From the NCBI GenBank assembly GCA_018398805.1, contig JAGFBZ010000371.1, positions 432,001 to 496,000 on the forward strand: 64,000 nucleotides of DNA, written 5' to 3'. Positions 12,708 to 23,602 of this stretch are shown here, one piece after another (position 1 is the stretch's first letter; every line of letters starts with the position of its first letter). Below the pieces are notes generated by a model. The model was given only the letters and a program-made list of their open reading frames with translations, did not search any database and was not told the DNA's origin. This DNA is from Hirundichthys speculiger (taxonomy: Eukaryota > Chordata > Actinopteri > Beloniformes > Exocoetidae). Position numbers and translations under genes: made by a program.

Positions 12708-14601
12708 TGTCTGGATTAGCACGCTCTTTGGTTAAATTTTCTAATTAAAAAGCAGCCAGTTCCCGTCTTCGCCTCAACTTGCTCAGCTCGCTGCTGCCAC
12801 CGTCACCCTGACGTCTGAATTGGTGAAACTGGAGCCGTGATGTCATATCCCAGTAGTGATGGTTGGAGCGTGAACTGTCTGAAAACAAATAATCGCAAAC
12901 TTCAGTGAACTCAGACATCATTGTGAAGAAGAGTGGGCCAAGACTCCTTCACAAAGATATGAGAGACTGATAAAGTTGCACAGAGAATGATTATTTCACA
13001 CCACTGCTGCTAAGCTACAGGCTATTAGATGATGACGCGTATTTAGTTGGTCCTGCGTTAGCGCTAATATAATTGATCCTTCTATTCATTTATTGTTCTA
13101 GTTCCACGACTAGTGTACTCAAGAGACGGGCGGCTAGCGGATCGTGAGGAGACGTTCAAAAATGTTCTGGGTCAGAAATCGCATACCCTGCCTTTAAGAC
13201 CACGAAATTTAGCAGCATGTTTCCTAAACGTCGTCTCAGCTCCTACTGAAACATACGACGTCGTTTCCATCAAAACATGAATTTATGACGCAGCTTCATG
13301 GGAGCTTTGTAATGGAGTTTAATCACAATTGCCACGATGAGCGCAGTTTATCTGACCAGAGGCGCCTCTTCTGGACGTCCGTAGCCGGCGGCTGCCCGCT
13401 AACGCTCAATGACTTCATTAGTTCGTTACCGTGACTCATGGTGTGCGACGCCAGCAGCACATGAAACCCAGCAGAATAGAGCGGCGTCCTTGGGCCGCGG
13501 ATCTGCTCCAGACCGCTACGCTCTGCTGGATTTAACGGGATGATTGACGTATCAATGGACGCCTGGGTGGACCGAACCGCCGCGGTCAATATTCAGATTT
13601 GTCTCACTCACGGCTCGTGCCAGTAACAAACTGCGAAACACCTTATCGGCTTCTGAGCGTTCGGGCCGTTCAGGCGGGATACGTTTCTGTCACGTGGGGG
13701 GGGGAATTCGGCACGCCTTTGAATCCCCGCCGGAGACGCGACATCCAGCTTTAACACGTCGTAACAGGAAAACTCTCAAAGCCAAAAAGAAGGAAATCAC
13801 AGAGGGCAGCGAAGGTCACCGGTAGTACAGAGAGGAGTAGTTAATATTCATCCGAATCTTTTGTCGTTTTATTCCCTATTCAACCCAGAGGCCAGAGGAG
13901 ACGCAGGAAAAATCACAACTTTCAATGAATAAGTCAAGGTTTTAATTCAGCTCTTTTGTGGAAGACATTTCTATTCATGGAGCCAATCCTCCACAGGCAT
14001 GACGCTGCATACTTATGTTTCCTTTGTAAGAATCCCAGCAAAATGGTAATTAAATTGCAACAGTGGGCTCCTGTCCCCTATGCGGACATAAAGAAGCCTT
14101 TATCTTAGCAAATGACTGACAGTTGATTATGAACCCCCCCCCTTATTTTTCCTCCTGCATGAAGGCAGTCCACCCACACCTTCTGCATTCGTGTGCGCTA
14201 TTGTTACGGCTCTATTGTTAATGAGTTTAGAATTAACTGTCTGTAATGAGCGGAGACCGGCGTCTCTGCTGCTGAAGTCCTGCGTGGAGGGAAGGTGCCC
14301 GCCGTGTGCAGGTATCTGTGTCCGCCACACGCTCGTTGGGTAAAAATATAGCCGCGGAGGGTCGTTTTCAGGACGGTTGCGCTCGGGCGCCGCTCGCCGC
14401 TGTTCAACTTGGCATCAGGTGTCATCCTGTGGCAATTCATCTGCTTTAGGGGATTGGTTTTATTGTAATAGTTGCTATCAAGCAGGCGTCAGCTGCTAAA
14501 GCTTTGGCCTCGGTGAGGCTGGGGCATGAAATACTGCCCCGACTAACCCAGCACTCTGAACCAGTGCTACCAGCTTATTTAGGAACATTTACTTACTATT
14601 A
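12708..14601. other. Non-coding stretch, nothing recognised
   Basis: No gene or bounded element recognised. Short open frames at 13323-13825 and 14127-14440 have no recognisable domains. Confidence 0.45.
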
Positions 14602-15391
14602 CACTGCAAAAACTCAAAGTGTATTTTTCTAATTTCTAGTCAAAATATCTCATCACACTTAATATAAGACAAAATCACCTAAAGAGTAACATTTCAGTGA
14701 GATATAGGAGCTTGTTTTTAGACAGTGCATCTTGAATATCTTGTTAAGTGAAATCTTGTTTTGAATCATATCTCAGATGAAACAAGTTTTTTTTTACTTG
14801 ACTTGACATGTCATAAGATTTTTAAGCTAATTTCAAGATCTTGTCAGGCTTAAATATAATGGCTTATTTCATGAAATCTTATTAAAGGTGGAGTAGGTGT
14901 TGTTTGAAAAACGGTTCCAGCAATCCAACTCAAGTGAGATTTTGAAAATATACACTCCCTCCCTCCTCCCAAAGGCTCCGCCTCCTCCTCTTCAGCTCAC
15001 CCCTCGAAACCACGCCTTCACACGATTCACGACTGCATGAACCATAGGGAGGGAGGGAGGGAGGGGTGATATTTGATGGACGTATTAGGCAGCCAATCAA
15101 AATAGTGATGATCACTTTTTTGATTGGTCAGAGTTATTCTCTGATTATACTCTCTAGACTGGACCAAAATGTTTAGTTTTTTTTGCAAACATTTTATTTC
15201 AGTGGGTGCAATGGAAATGTGAAAAGGTTTTCAGGCAATATTGTAAAAAGTGTTGCAAAAAAACAACACCCACCCCACCTTTAAGCGAATTTTCACTTGT
15301 TCCATTGGCAGATTTTTTTGCTTATTACAAGCAAAAATATCTTGTATTAATTTTTTTTTAACTTATTTTTTGAGTGGCCTTTTTTCCAGTG
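14602..15391. mobile_element. MITE with CACTG(C/G)AAAAA termini
   Basis: Left end CACTGCAAAAACTCAAA; right end complementary, TTTTTTCCAGTG. TA dinucleotides flank both ends (14600-14601 and 15392-15393), so a TA target is likely. The superfamily is uncertain. It is split by a TTAA-flanked element at 14886-15290. Confidence 0.7.
14886..15290. mobile_element. piggyBac-type MITE nested in the 14602-15391 element
   Basis: Flanked by TTAA on both sides (14882-14885 and 15291-15294). Ends are AGGTGGAGTAGGTGTTG and CAACACCCACCCCACCT, close to perfect inverted repeats. The TTAA target is the hallmark of piggyBac. No coding capacity. Confidence 0.82.
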
Positions 15392-15394
15392 TAC

Positions 15395-16177
15395 GATCCT
15401 TCCACTGTGGATGGTGATGCGTTCATTACAGTCGCCACATTATGCTAATTTTTCAAACATCTCATTTTAATCTCTGGTGCTTCCAGAGTGGCTTTGCAGC
15501 CCAGAATAACTCAGCATAAGTCGTAATTATTTCAGAGAATCACCAGGATCTGATTCGAGTTTCGTTTCCATGAGTTCCTTGAGTTCCTGGAGGCCTGCAG
15601 TAGCGGCTCGTGGATGCGCAGGGACTCCTGCTAGCTTTTCAGCATTTTTTTGTAAACGACCTCAGCACCTCTTGATTCAGAGTATAGATACGATGGTCAG
15701 CAGCCGAGGTCACCGTGATGTTAGCACTAAAATAACCCGGAGTCGCCGGGACAAGACCAACGGTCTCAAATGTCTTTTGCTGGAGCAACACTGACGTTCA
15801 GCTTTAGCCTTCCTGCAAATAAAACTGCAAACTCAGGAATATTTATGCAGAAATCTTAAATCTGTTGTTGGACTAGGAAAAAGTAAAAAAAAAAAATGCA
15901 TCAGGAAAGTTTCTTTGCTTACTTCTACTAGCAGATCCACCGGGACGAAAATCACCCTCTTTCCTTCCTGATCGATTCCTTCTCAACTCTAAAATCTAAA
16001 TCTACTCACAATCTTCTAGGATGGTTTTATGCAGCAGGGAAATGTCGGGTTCATAGATTATTCTGTTGTTTATTTTCAGACGACCTTAACGTCCTCATTC
16101 AATGCACAGAAGACAATGACGTCATCAGTATTTTAAAAAAGAAAGTAACATGCAGTCACAATGGCATTTTCAGGTTT
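15395..16177. other. Non-coding stretch, nothing recognised
   Basis: No gene, array or transposon ends seen. Confidence 0.45.
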
Positions 16178-16185
16178 CTTTAGAG

Positions 16186-16749
16186 CAGTGATTCCCAAAG
16201 TGTGGGCCGCGGCCCCCTGGTGGACCGTCGCGGTACTGCAGCTGGAACGTGAGAGGTCATTAAAATTAAACAAATATGTTTTAAATCCTCGATCTTTTTA
16301 AAATATGTTTAACAATATGATTTAGAAACATTAAGAAGTAACAAAACAAACCTGTTAAGTGTTATTCTACCATCATCTTAACTTAATATGACAAGTGTCA
16401 CCTTATTTGTTGACCCCTTACTCCGCGGTTCACCCAAACCTCTAATCACAACTGTGATCAACATCCAGGACCAGGAACCATGTTCTGATATTAATGTAAG
16501 GGGTCAACAAATAAGGTGACACTTGTCATATTAAATTAAGATGACAGTAGAATAACACTTAACTGGTTTGTTTTATTACTTCTTATTGTTTTTTAATCAT
16601 GTCATAATTATTTTACAGTCCTTAAAACATATTTAAAAAAGATCGAGGATTTAAAACACATTTGTCAAATTTTAATGACCTCTCACGGCCCACCTGCAGT
16701 ACCGCAACGGCCCACCAGCGGGCCGCGGCCCACACTTTGGGAATCACTG
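16186..16749. mobile_element. Fold-back hAT MITE, near-complete palindrome
   Basis: The ends are CAGTGATTCCCAAAGTGTGG and its complement. It is flanked by a perfect 8-bp duplication CTTTAGAG (16178-16185 and 16750-16757). Arms 16186-16420 and about 16497-16749 are inverted copies of each other along nearly their full length, around a central spacer of about 76 nt. Transcription would give a long hairpin RNA. Confidence 0.95.
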
Positions 16750-16757
16750 CTTTAGAG

Positions 16758-17224
16758 GATTTATCATTGGCGCTCTTCTGTTTCTCACGTCAGGTCAAGT
16801 AGTGGCTAACCGGGTGCCGTGAAAATGGTATCCAGTAGGTGGCAGCACCAGTCAGAACCGGTCGTTATCGCTGCGTTTGAGGCTTCGGAAGAGATGAAAA
16901 CTTCTGGTTCTGAAAAGAAATAACAGTAGGAAACTCCGACTGATCTGGTAGGCGGTGATTTAGCACGAGCGCGTTCGTCAAGGATCAGACCGGCGCTGAT
17001 GGCGAGACGAGCGGTGGTCCTGCTGGAATAACTGGAGGGAGCCGCCATCGCGACACTCGGTGCGCTTCATCTGGCATCATGGCTGCCGGAGTGTAATGAA
17101 AGTCCATCAGCTGAGGATTGGAGCCATCGCATCACCCCAGTAGTGACCGGTCACCAAGACCCAGATGTGACCCAGATGTGCGTGGAGCCAGATATCCACC
17201 GGGTCCAGTCATGCCCAGGTTAGC
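16758..17224. other. Non-coding stretch, nothing recognised
   Basis: No gene or bounded repeat seen. Confidence 0.4.
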
Positions 17225-17520
17225 TCAGGGCTATCAGGGGGGTTTTATGGGCAGAACCTTAGTTCTGAGTTTAAATCAGCTTAAATCTCTGAACCCACGT
17301 TACTCACTCGACCCAAGGTTCTGGAGGTATCATAAAGGTTTTTTTTCTCCCTACGTGGGAGTTTTTTACCTGCCATTATCATTGATTGGATTTAATTATA
17401 TAATCTTAGTTGATGATATTTGCTCGGGGGTCATGCTCTGGGTCTCTGTAAAGCGCCTAGAGACAATTGTCATTGTAACAGACGCTATATAAATAAAATT
17501 GAATTGAATTGAATTGAATT
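17225..17520 (+). mobile_element. LINE 3' tail (probably L2-like), or a SINE sharing that tail
   Basis: It contains TCTGTAAAGCGCCTAGAGAC, then GACGCTATATAAATAAAATT, and ends in a run of GAATT/GAATTG repeats. This structure is typical of 3' ends of teleost L2-type retrotransposons and SINEs that borrow their tail. It is 5'-truncated and no reverse transcriptase is present. A copy of this kind is not expected to be active. Confidence 0.65.
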
Positions 17521-18830
17521 GGACTTGGTTCACACCAAACAAGCATCAAAAATGTAGTTTGAGGCAAGCGCCCTACAACGATGACATCATCGAAGAAAAT
17601 CCCCTCACACCCGTTTTAAAAAGTCTTTCATGGACGAGTGCAGCGAGGCGTCATTAGTCTGTAAAAGAATAAGCAGTGAATAAACGGCGCTGGTCTTCCC
17701 GGGTTTGGACTCTTCATCAGCGCGCTCTTCCTCCTTCCTCCTTCCTGTCCTGCAGCATCATTCACCAAAATGAGCTTGTAGAAGCGAGATGAGATCTGAT
17801 TCTTGGAATTAAAACAGCATTTTGTACTTTGATCATCCGGCAGTGTGTGAAGCGCTGAAATAAGACTCCTCTCCTTTATCGAATCTCTGCTCTCGCTCTC
17901 CCTCTCCCAGTCTCCCCCGTGCTCGCTCGCCCCGCTCTATCTGAGCTCAGGGAATCGCTGTACGAGACGGAGAGTTAATGAAGAAAGCTTTTTTCTTTTT
18001 TTTTTTTCCAGTCCCCTGCAAGGAGAACTGGTAAACTGCAGCAACTTTGTTCTCCTCTTTTGATAATCGCGTCACGATCGGCTTTCATGGTTTACGATCT
18101 CGACCTCTGAACCAGTTAGGCGTGAACATCTCACATCGTTATTTTCCAGCCCAGGAGAATCCGCCGCGCACGCCGCCGTACGTCGCTATACAAATGAATC
18201 TGAAACCATTTTTTTTTTCCTCCTTAAAGTCAGCTGAAGCAACCTCAGCAGAATAACTTTTTTTTTCTTCTCGTTCTTGTGTTTACACCCTCGTTCACAC
18301 GTTTTCTCTGCGAGTGGCCTCGTCTTCACGAGCCGACGGCGAGATGCGACGTTGTCAGAAAGCCATTTAAGATGCTATCATCTAATATGGCGGCTGACAC
18401 GGGCCGGTGCTAGCAGCGCGGTTATGTAAGCTGCTTTCACCGGGACTGATGGGAATCCAACACGCCCAGCAGGGGGGCGTGTGTGTGCGCGTGTGTGTGT
18501 GTGTGAGTGTGTGTGTGTGTGTGCGTGTGTGTGTGTGTGTATGTTGCACCCAGTGTTTTTGCCACAGGTACAGAGAGATTCACTTCTTCGGGCCAATTAA
18601 TTTGTTAATATGCTAATGCTCTGTGATCAGCGATGCGAGAAACCAAGTGCTGCTTTTCACAGTGAGGTGTTGATTGAAAGAAATCCACGACCGGGGCGGC
18701 AGATGAGGAATGAAATGAGTCTTTCCAAAACCAAACTCTGGGCTCCACGTTACAGCTTCGGGACAAAGAAACAGGAAGCGTCGTTTTTTTTACATCATCC
18801 TCTGCCATACTTATAAGAATATACTCTTAT
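17521..18830. other. Non-coding stretch with a GT microsatellite
   Basis: A (GT)n tract with interruptions lies at about 18476-18541. Nothing else recognised. Confidence 0.5.
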
Positions 18831-19130
18831 TGTGCACTGGTGAGGCTGTTAAACAATGCGTAGTTGTATACAACTTAGAGAGGAATGCAGGATGGTTCAG
18901 AAATGACAAACTGCCAAAAGGGAAAAGTCGTCTTAAGCGTCACATGAAAAACATGGAGACCGTCAGGTACGTTGTCTAGACGCCTTCGTGTCAAAACTTA
19001 GTGACTTGATGGAGCCAGAACAATAACAAAACTGTGGCCGTCAATAGACCGGAATTGAGACCAAAAGTCACGGACTTATGAAGGAGCCGTTATAGAACTA
19101 AGGCCCCAAAATGCAGTTTTGATATTACAA
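18831..19130. repeat. Dispersed repeat J, copy 1
   Basis: It starts TGTGCACTGGTGAGGC and ends AAGGCCCCAAAATGCAGTTT plus about 15 nt. The same order of blocks, including TCTAGACGCC and GTGTCAAAACTTA, recurs at 55169-55506. Family unknown; no termini resolved. Confidence 0.7.
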
Positions 19131-20245
19131 ACGGCATAGAGTTTTCAGAAATATATAATATGATTAAAAAAATCAAGAAAAAAATTGCGGAAATTCCGCA
19201 AAAATTAGAGGTGGGTGGATCGATCCAAATATCAATAATATCGATACCAACGCAAGTATTGATATCGAACGATACTACTACTATAAAAAGATCGATACTC
19301 AAGGTTTCTTTCTGTCCAACAGAGTATCCAGGCAGATCAGAGTCGTCATCTTTAGCATCAACTCATATTAACTTTCAAAGTACATGTTACTTAAGTCACA
19401 TGTTACTGGAGCCAACTCAAAAAATATATAATTAAGACCTTGAAATAACCCAGTACATGTTATGTATCCCATTGAAAGGTGTTATCTAAGATAAAATAAC
19501 ATTAAATAATCCTTTATTCATCCCTTGACGGGGACATTCATAGAGTTAAAGTTACAGGAAAATTACACAAGTATTGACAGGTATAATATAAAAGGTGGAC
19601 TAGAAAAAAACATTATGAACAGAAATTCAACTCCGAGGAATATTTATATAAAATTGTTGAAGTTTGATGAAATTCTATTCTTGGCTTTAACAAAATAATC
19701 CAAAGACAAAAATCACAAAAGTTCATCATAGATTAATCTTAATATGAAAAAGTATCGATATTGGTATCGGTATCAGCGATACTGGCCCTGTATTTACTTG
19801 ATATTGGATCAATACCAAAATGTGAGCCAGCCTGGCCTCTTTAAGAAGGTGGCCTTATGGGTAATGGTGTGGCCTTATGGGTAATGTAGTGCGTGTGTCG
19901 TGGGACGGCAGAACGAAAACAGGGTTAGATGAAAAGTGTAGTGAGCATCAACAGCAGCCCAGCGTGTATAGATTTACATTCTCTGTTAACCGACAGGAGC
20001 CCAACAAAACAACCTGTGTGATGTTACAAGTTCCTGCAGAGAAAACCAGACTTTTTCTTTTGTCGTTGTTAGCGTGTTACCCACTTATTACAAAAAATAG
20101 CACAATACCAGCGGTTTCTTTACTAGAGACCAGAGGCTGTGAAGGAAACAGAAAGACCACAGTTGAGCCTTTGTCTTGTTTCGCTACTTTTCTGCGGTTT
20201 TAAACATATTTTAAACACATTATTTAGGCTCGGGGGGCCTAAATA
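19131..20245 (-). mobile_element. Truncated copy of mariner-type element H, split by element G
   Basis: It matches the reverse complement of the complete element at 48129-48586 over most of its length, including GAAATATATAATAT, GAGCCAGCCTGGCC, GTGGCCTTATGGGTAATG and a stretch ending near AGGCTC. It lacks both recognisable termini. Element G replaces part of the sequence between about 19208 and 19810. Confidence 0.7.
19208..19810. mobile_element. MITE element G, copy 1 (one end missing)
   Basis: Starts GAGGTGGGTGGATCGATCC after a TA and contains many ATCGATA/GATACC motifs. A complete copy lies at 57755-58822 with the same internal blocks (GTAAATACAGGGCC on the opposite strand, then a CTTTTTCATATTAAG block). 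The right terminus is lost. Confidence 0.65.
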
Positions 20246-21569
20246 ACTGTATTCGTCTTCGCTGCATCAGCTCCAGAACAGAGCCAGTCTTCTTTACCGG
20301 TTTGTTCAGTTTCTTTTAGTCTCTGGTTCTGGCGCTGATCTCCCAGACTGCCGACAGGACTGAAGTCTCCACAACAGTCTTAGAGAAGATCTGGAACAAC
20401 TGGAGGCAAACTCTGGAGCACCGAAGCTTCCTGAAGGATTAAAGTCCAGAAGGTGCTCGGTTGCCTCTTCGGTTGGGCTAACAGGATCCAGAATATGATG
20501 CTCCTGCATCGTCCCCCGCGACAAAGGAACAAAGACAGGATCGGCACCATCAGGGGCGCTGCTGCTGGCTGCCACTAGAGCGGCGCTAACGTTAGCGGTT
20601 CAGTCAGGCCGTTTCATTTCAGCCCCTTCAGTGGGAGGGAGTAAACCATGATCTCATTTCTGTGTTGAGCCCAGAACCGAGCTGATGGTGAGAGGATCCG
20701 TCCTGGAGCACAGCTGTTTGCAGCTGGGTTTCAACAGGCTGCGTTCCAGATGGTTCCGTAGAAGAAGCCGTGCGACACATCGAGGATTTAGTTAAACAGA
20801 AATCCAGCATTCGAGTGATTCTTTCTGGAACTGAGCACTGAGTGACACACAGCAGAGTTTCTGGTTAAAATGGAAATCCATGGAAATCCTCGCCACAAAT
20901 ATGGTGAAATAAGACCCGTTTAACAACTGGTTCCCTCCACAACGGTACCTCCGGAGCTACACTGATAGCTCGGAGTTAGCACATTAAAAATGATTCATTT
21001 GCACGAATGAATTAATGATCATTTTGTCTGAATGTGGTCTCGGCTCCCAGGCTCCATCGGCATCATTAGCAAACAAGGTTTATGAGATTTATGAACGCTA
21101 CACGCGCTACATTGTGTGTTAATATGAAACACAAGAGCATGCGGAGTCTCGCAGTCATAAACAAACATTTAGTCTTATTGCGACATAGATCAAAAGTGCA
21201 GCAGCCGCCCCTGGAGTCGGCGCTGCCATTATGCAGCCTCCGTGTCACGGCCTGCCGGGTTGCTGGGTGGATTCTTCTTCTGTGAATTATCACAACGTGC
21301 TTCCAGCTGCTACACGTTAATGGTACGGAGGGGATGGGGGGATGGGGGGGGGGGGGGGTCCTACCAGAGCAGGACGGGCTGAAAATGCAGGCGAGCCTTG
21401 AAGCTGACAGCTAAAGCTGGAAATCTGAGCAAACACCGCTAAGCGCTAACGGTGGGCACGCTGGCGAGTGGATTCGCCTCAGGTGCAGCAGCAGGAACTC
21501 AGAAATTCAGAAATGTCTTTCTCCTGCTGAATAAATGCAATAACTGCAGTGGAAAACTCCCTTTCAGAG
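20246..21569. other. Non-coding stretch with a G-rich run
   Basis: The G-rich run at about 21331-21358 includes a 14-nt poly-G. Open frames on the minus strand (20306-20810) match nothing I recognise. Confidence 0.4.
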
Positions 21570-22315
21570 CAGGGGCGTTATCTAGTCTCCTTGGGGGCCC
21601 CAGGCGAGAGTGAGCATGGGGGGCCCTACCGGTCCAAAAACAATTCAATCCAGAAATCTTTTATTTTAAATAACAGAGGTGCACAGTGATGTAAGAAAAC
21701 TTAAAATACAATATAACATAAACACAACTGAAACGTGCAAAGTTTAACAAAAACACAATTAAGAAAAACAAAAATATCACATGACATGCAGAAAATTCAA
21801 GAAGACATAAGACATATGATATCGTCCTCTTCCAAATACAAATTAGTTACTGGTTAGCTTCCTGTTAATTACTGTTTAAATAAGCTAGGCTAAAGCGCAG
21901 TAAAGTGGCATCATAACTTTTTTTTTTTAATAATGTCAGATTATACACGTTTGTTTTTAGCACTTTCCCATTCTCTTTTTCCTTCATCTTCTTGCTTTTT
22001 TTTTCTTTTTGCGTATCCTGAAGGATAAACTTGCTTCATTTTGAGTTTGAAGTACTGAAGAAAGCTGGTCACTGGCAGTCGGGGCCCCATTAGGGGGGTT
22101 CCAAACGTGTCGCTGCAGTGTCTATGGAGGTTTCAGGTTGTGTCATTGACATGGATCAATATTAGTCGTGTCTCGGGGGTCCCTTAACACTAGTGGGGGC
22201 CCTATGTGGGGGGTTTCCTACGTATCGTCGTTGCAGTGTCATTGACAAAAGAACCAATGCCAGCGGTGTCCTGGGGCCCCTTGCCTAGTATGCCTACCTC
22301 GTTGCGGCGTCTCTG
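21570..22315. mobile_element. Probable degenerate hAT-like element
   Basis: Left end CAGGGGCGTTATCTAG, right end complementary to CAGAGACGCC, and both subterminal regions carry a GGGGCCCCAGG-type block in opposite orientation. The flanks TTTCAGAG and TCTCAGAG are similar but are not placed exactly at both ends, so boundaries are approximate. No transposase remains. Confidence 0.5.
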
Positions 22316-22943
22316 CTCTCAGAGTTTCACTCTTACAAAGTTCGTCCCTCCGCTGACAGTTAGCTTTAAACATTTTTTGATTTATCTCCTCTCCCGGCGC
22401 CGCCAGAAAATTGAACGTCAAAATAGCTGTTTTACACGGCGACGCCGCGAAATGAGACAATTGTTTGCTCGCTCGCAGCGCCCGGAGAGGAAAGTGCTGA
22501 ATCTTCCCGGAGCGCTCGTCCGCCCTGCAAGATGCTGACTGGAATTTGTCGAGTTTGGGGAACTCGGGGGCGTCAAGGCTCCTTGTCACATTTTGCTTCT
22601 AAACAACAGTCGGGGGGGGACATTCGTATCGGCGAAGTGACGTGTGACTGACCAGTAATGGATCAGAGCGGCGCGCTAGCAGCGCCTCGCTGGAAAGAAA
22701 AATGTCTGAATTACCTCCCAGAGAGCCGAGGCGATGCATCCTGCGTCGGGTTCAGCGGGTCCGAGGAGCGTGTCCTCCCTTAAAAGCAGTCCGCCACTAC
22801 CAACGCGTCAGGCTTGCATTACCTGCGTGATGGATTTATCAATGCAATGATTTGTTATTGAGCGGAATAAAGCTCAGGGTCGTCCCGCAGGAACGTCCAC
22901 TAACTCTTCTTAAAATACTCAGAAGGAGACTAATTTATTTCCT
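22316..22943. other. Non-coding stretch, nothing recognised
   Basis: Open frames on both strands at 22239-22589 lie opposite each other and match nothing I recognise. Confidence 0.4.
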
Positions 22944-23602
22944 CCTTTGAGCAGTGGCGTAGGCAGAATTTTTATCTTGGGTGGGCCAGTACAAAATTGG
23001 ATGGGCCATCTTTTCTCAGAAAAAAGGACAGTGCATTTAATTTACAGCGCACAGCACTGTTAACCACTTTATTGCACAAAGTTGGCAACTAAACATGAAC
23101 CAAACAGCAGGGAACACTTAAACATACATCAGGCTTAAATCTTAAGTATCATGGACAGCTCACCGATCAACAGTTAAAAAAAAGAAAATGAAAACACCCA
23201 GCTAAACATCACTTGAATTACGAAATAACAGACTCCTTATTTTCTACCAAACCCATCACATCTAATGAATTCTGGTATTGATGAAAAAAGAGCAACTCGC
23301 ACTCGAACATTGTAGCCTAACAGCATGTGGCTACTACAAAACACATGTTATTTAAAGCAAAGCAATCTCTTCACATCACAGGCAAAAATGAAACAGTGCT
23401 ATAACAACAGGTCTACCTTTGTTGTTTTCATGGCCTGCAAAACAATTAAACAAACTGTCAGACTTAAATCTTAAGCACCATGGACAGCGAACTGATCAGA
23501 AGTAAAAAAAAAAAAAAAAAAGAAAAGAAAAAGAAAACAGAATGAAACACTCAGCTATTACAGGCAAATATGAAGCAGGCCTACCTTTCTTGTTTTCATG
23601 GC

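Noticed and set aside
21561..22323. Exact 8-bp TSD for the element at 21570-22315
   Set aside because: TTTCAGAG and TCTCAGAG are similar, but the right copy is displaced by one base and mismatched, so I do not claim it.
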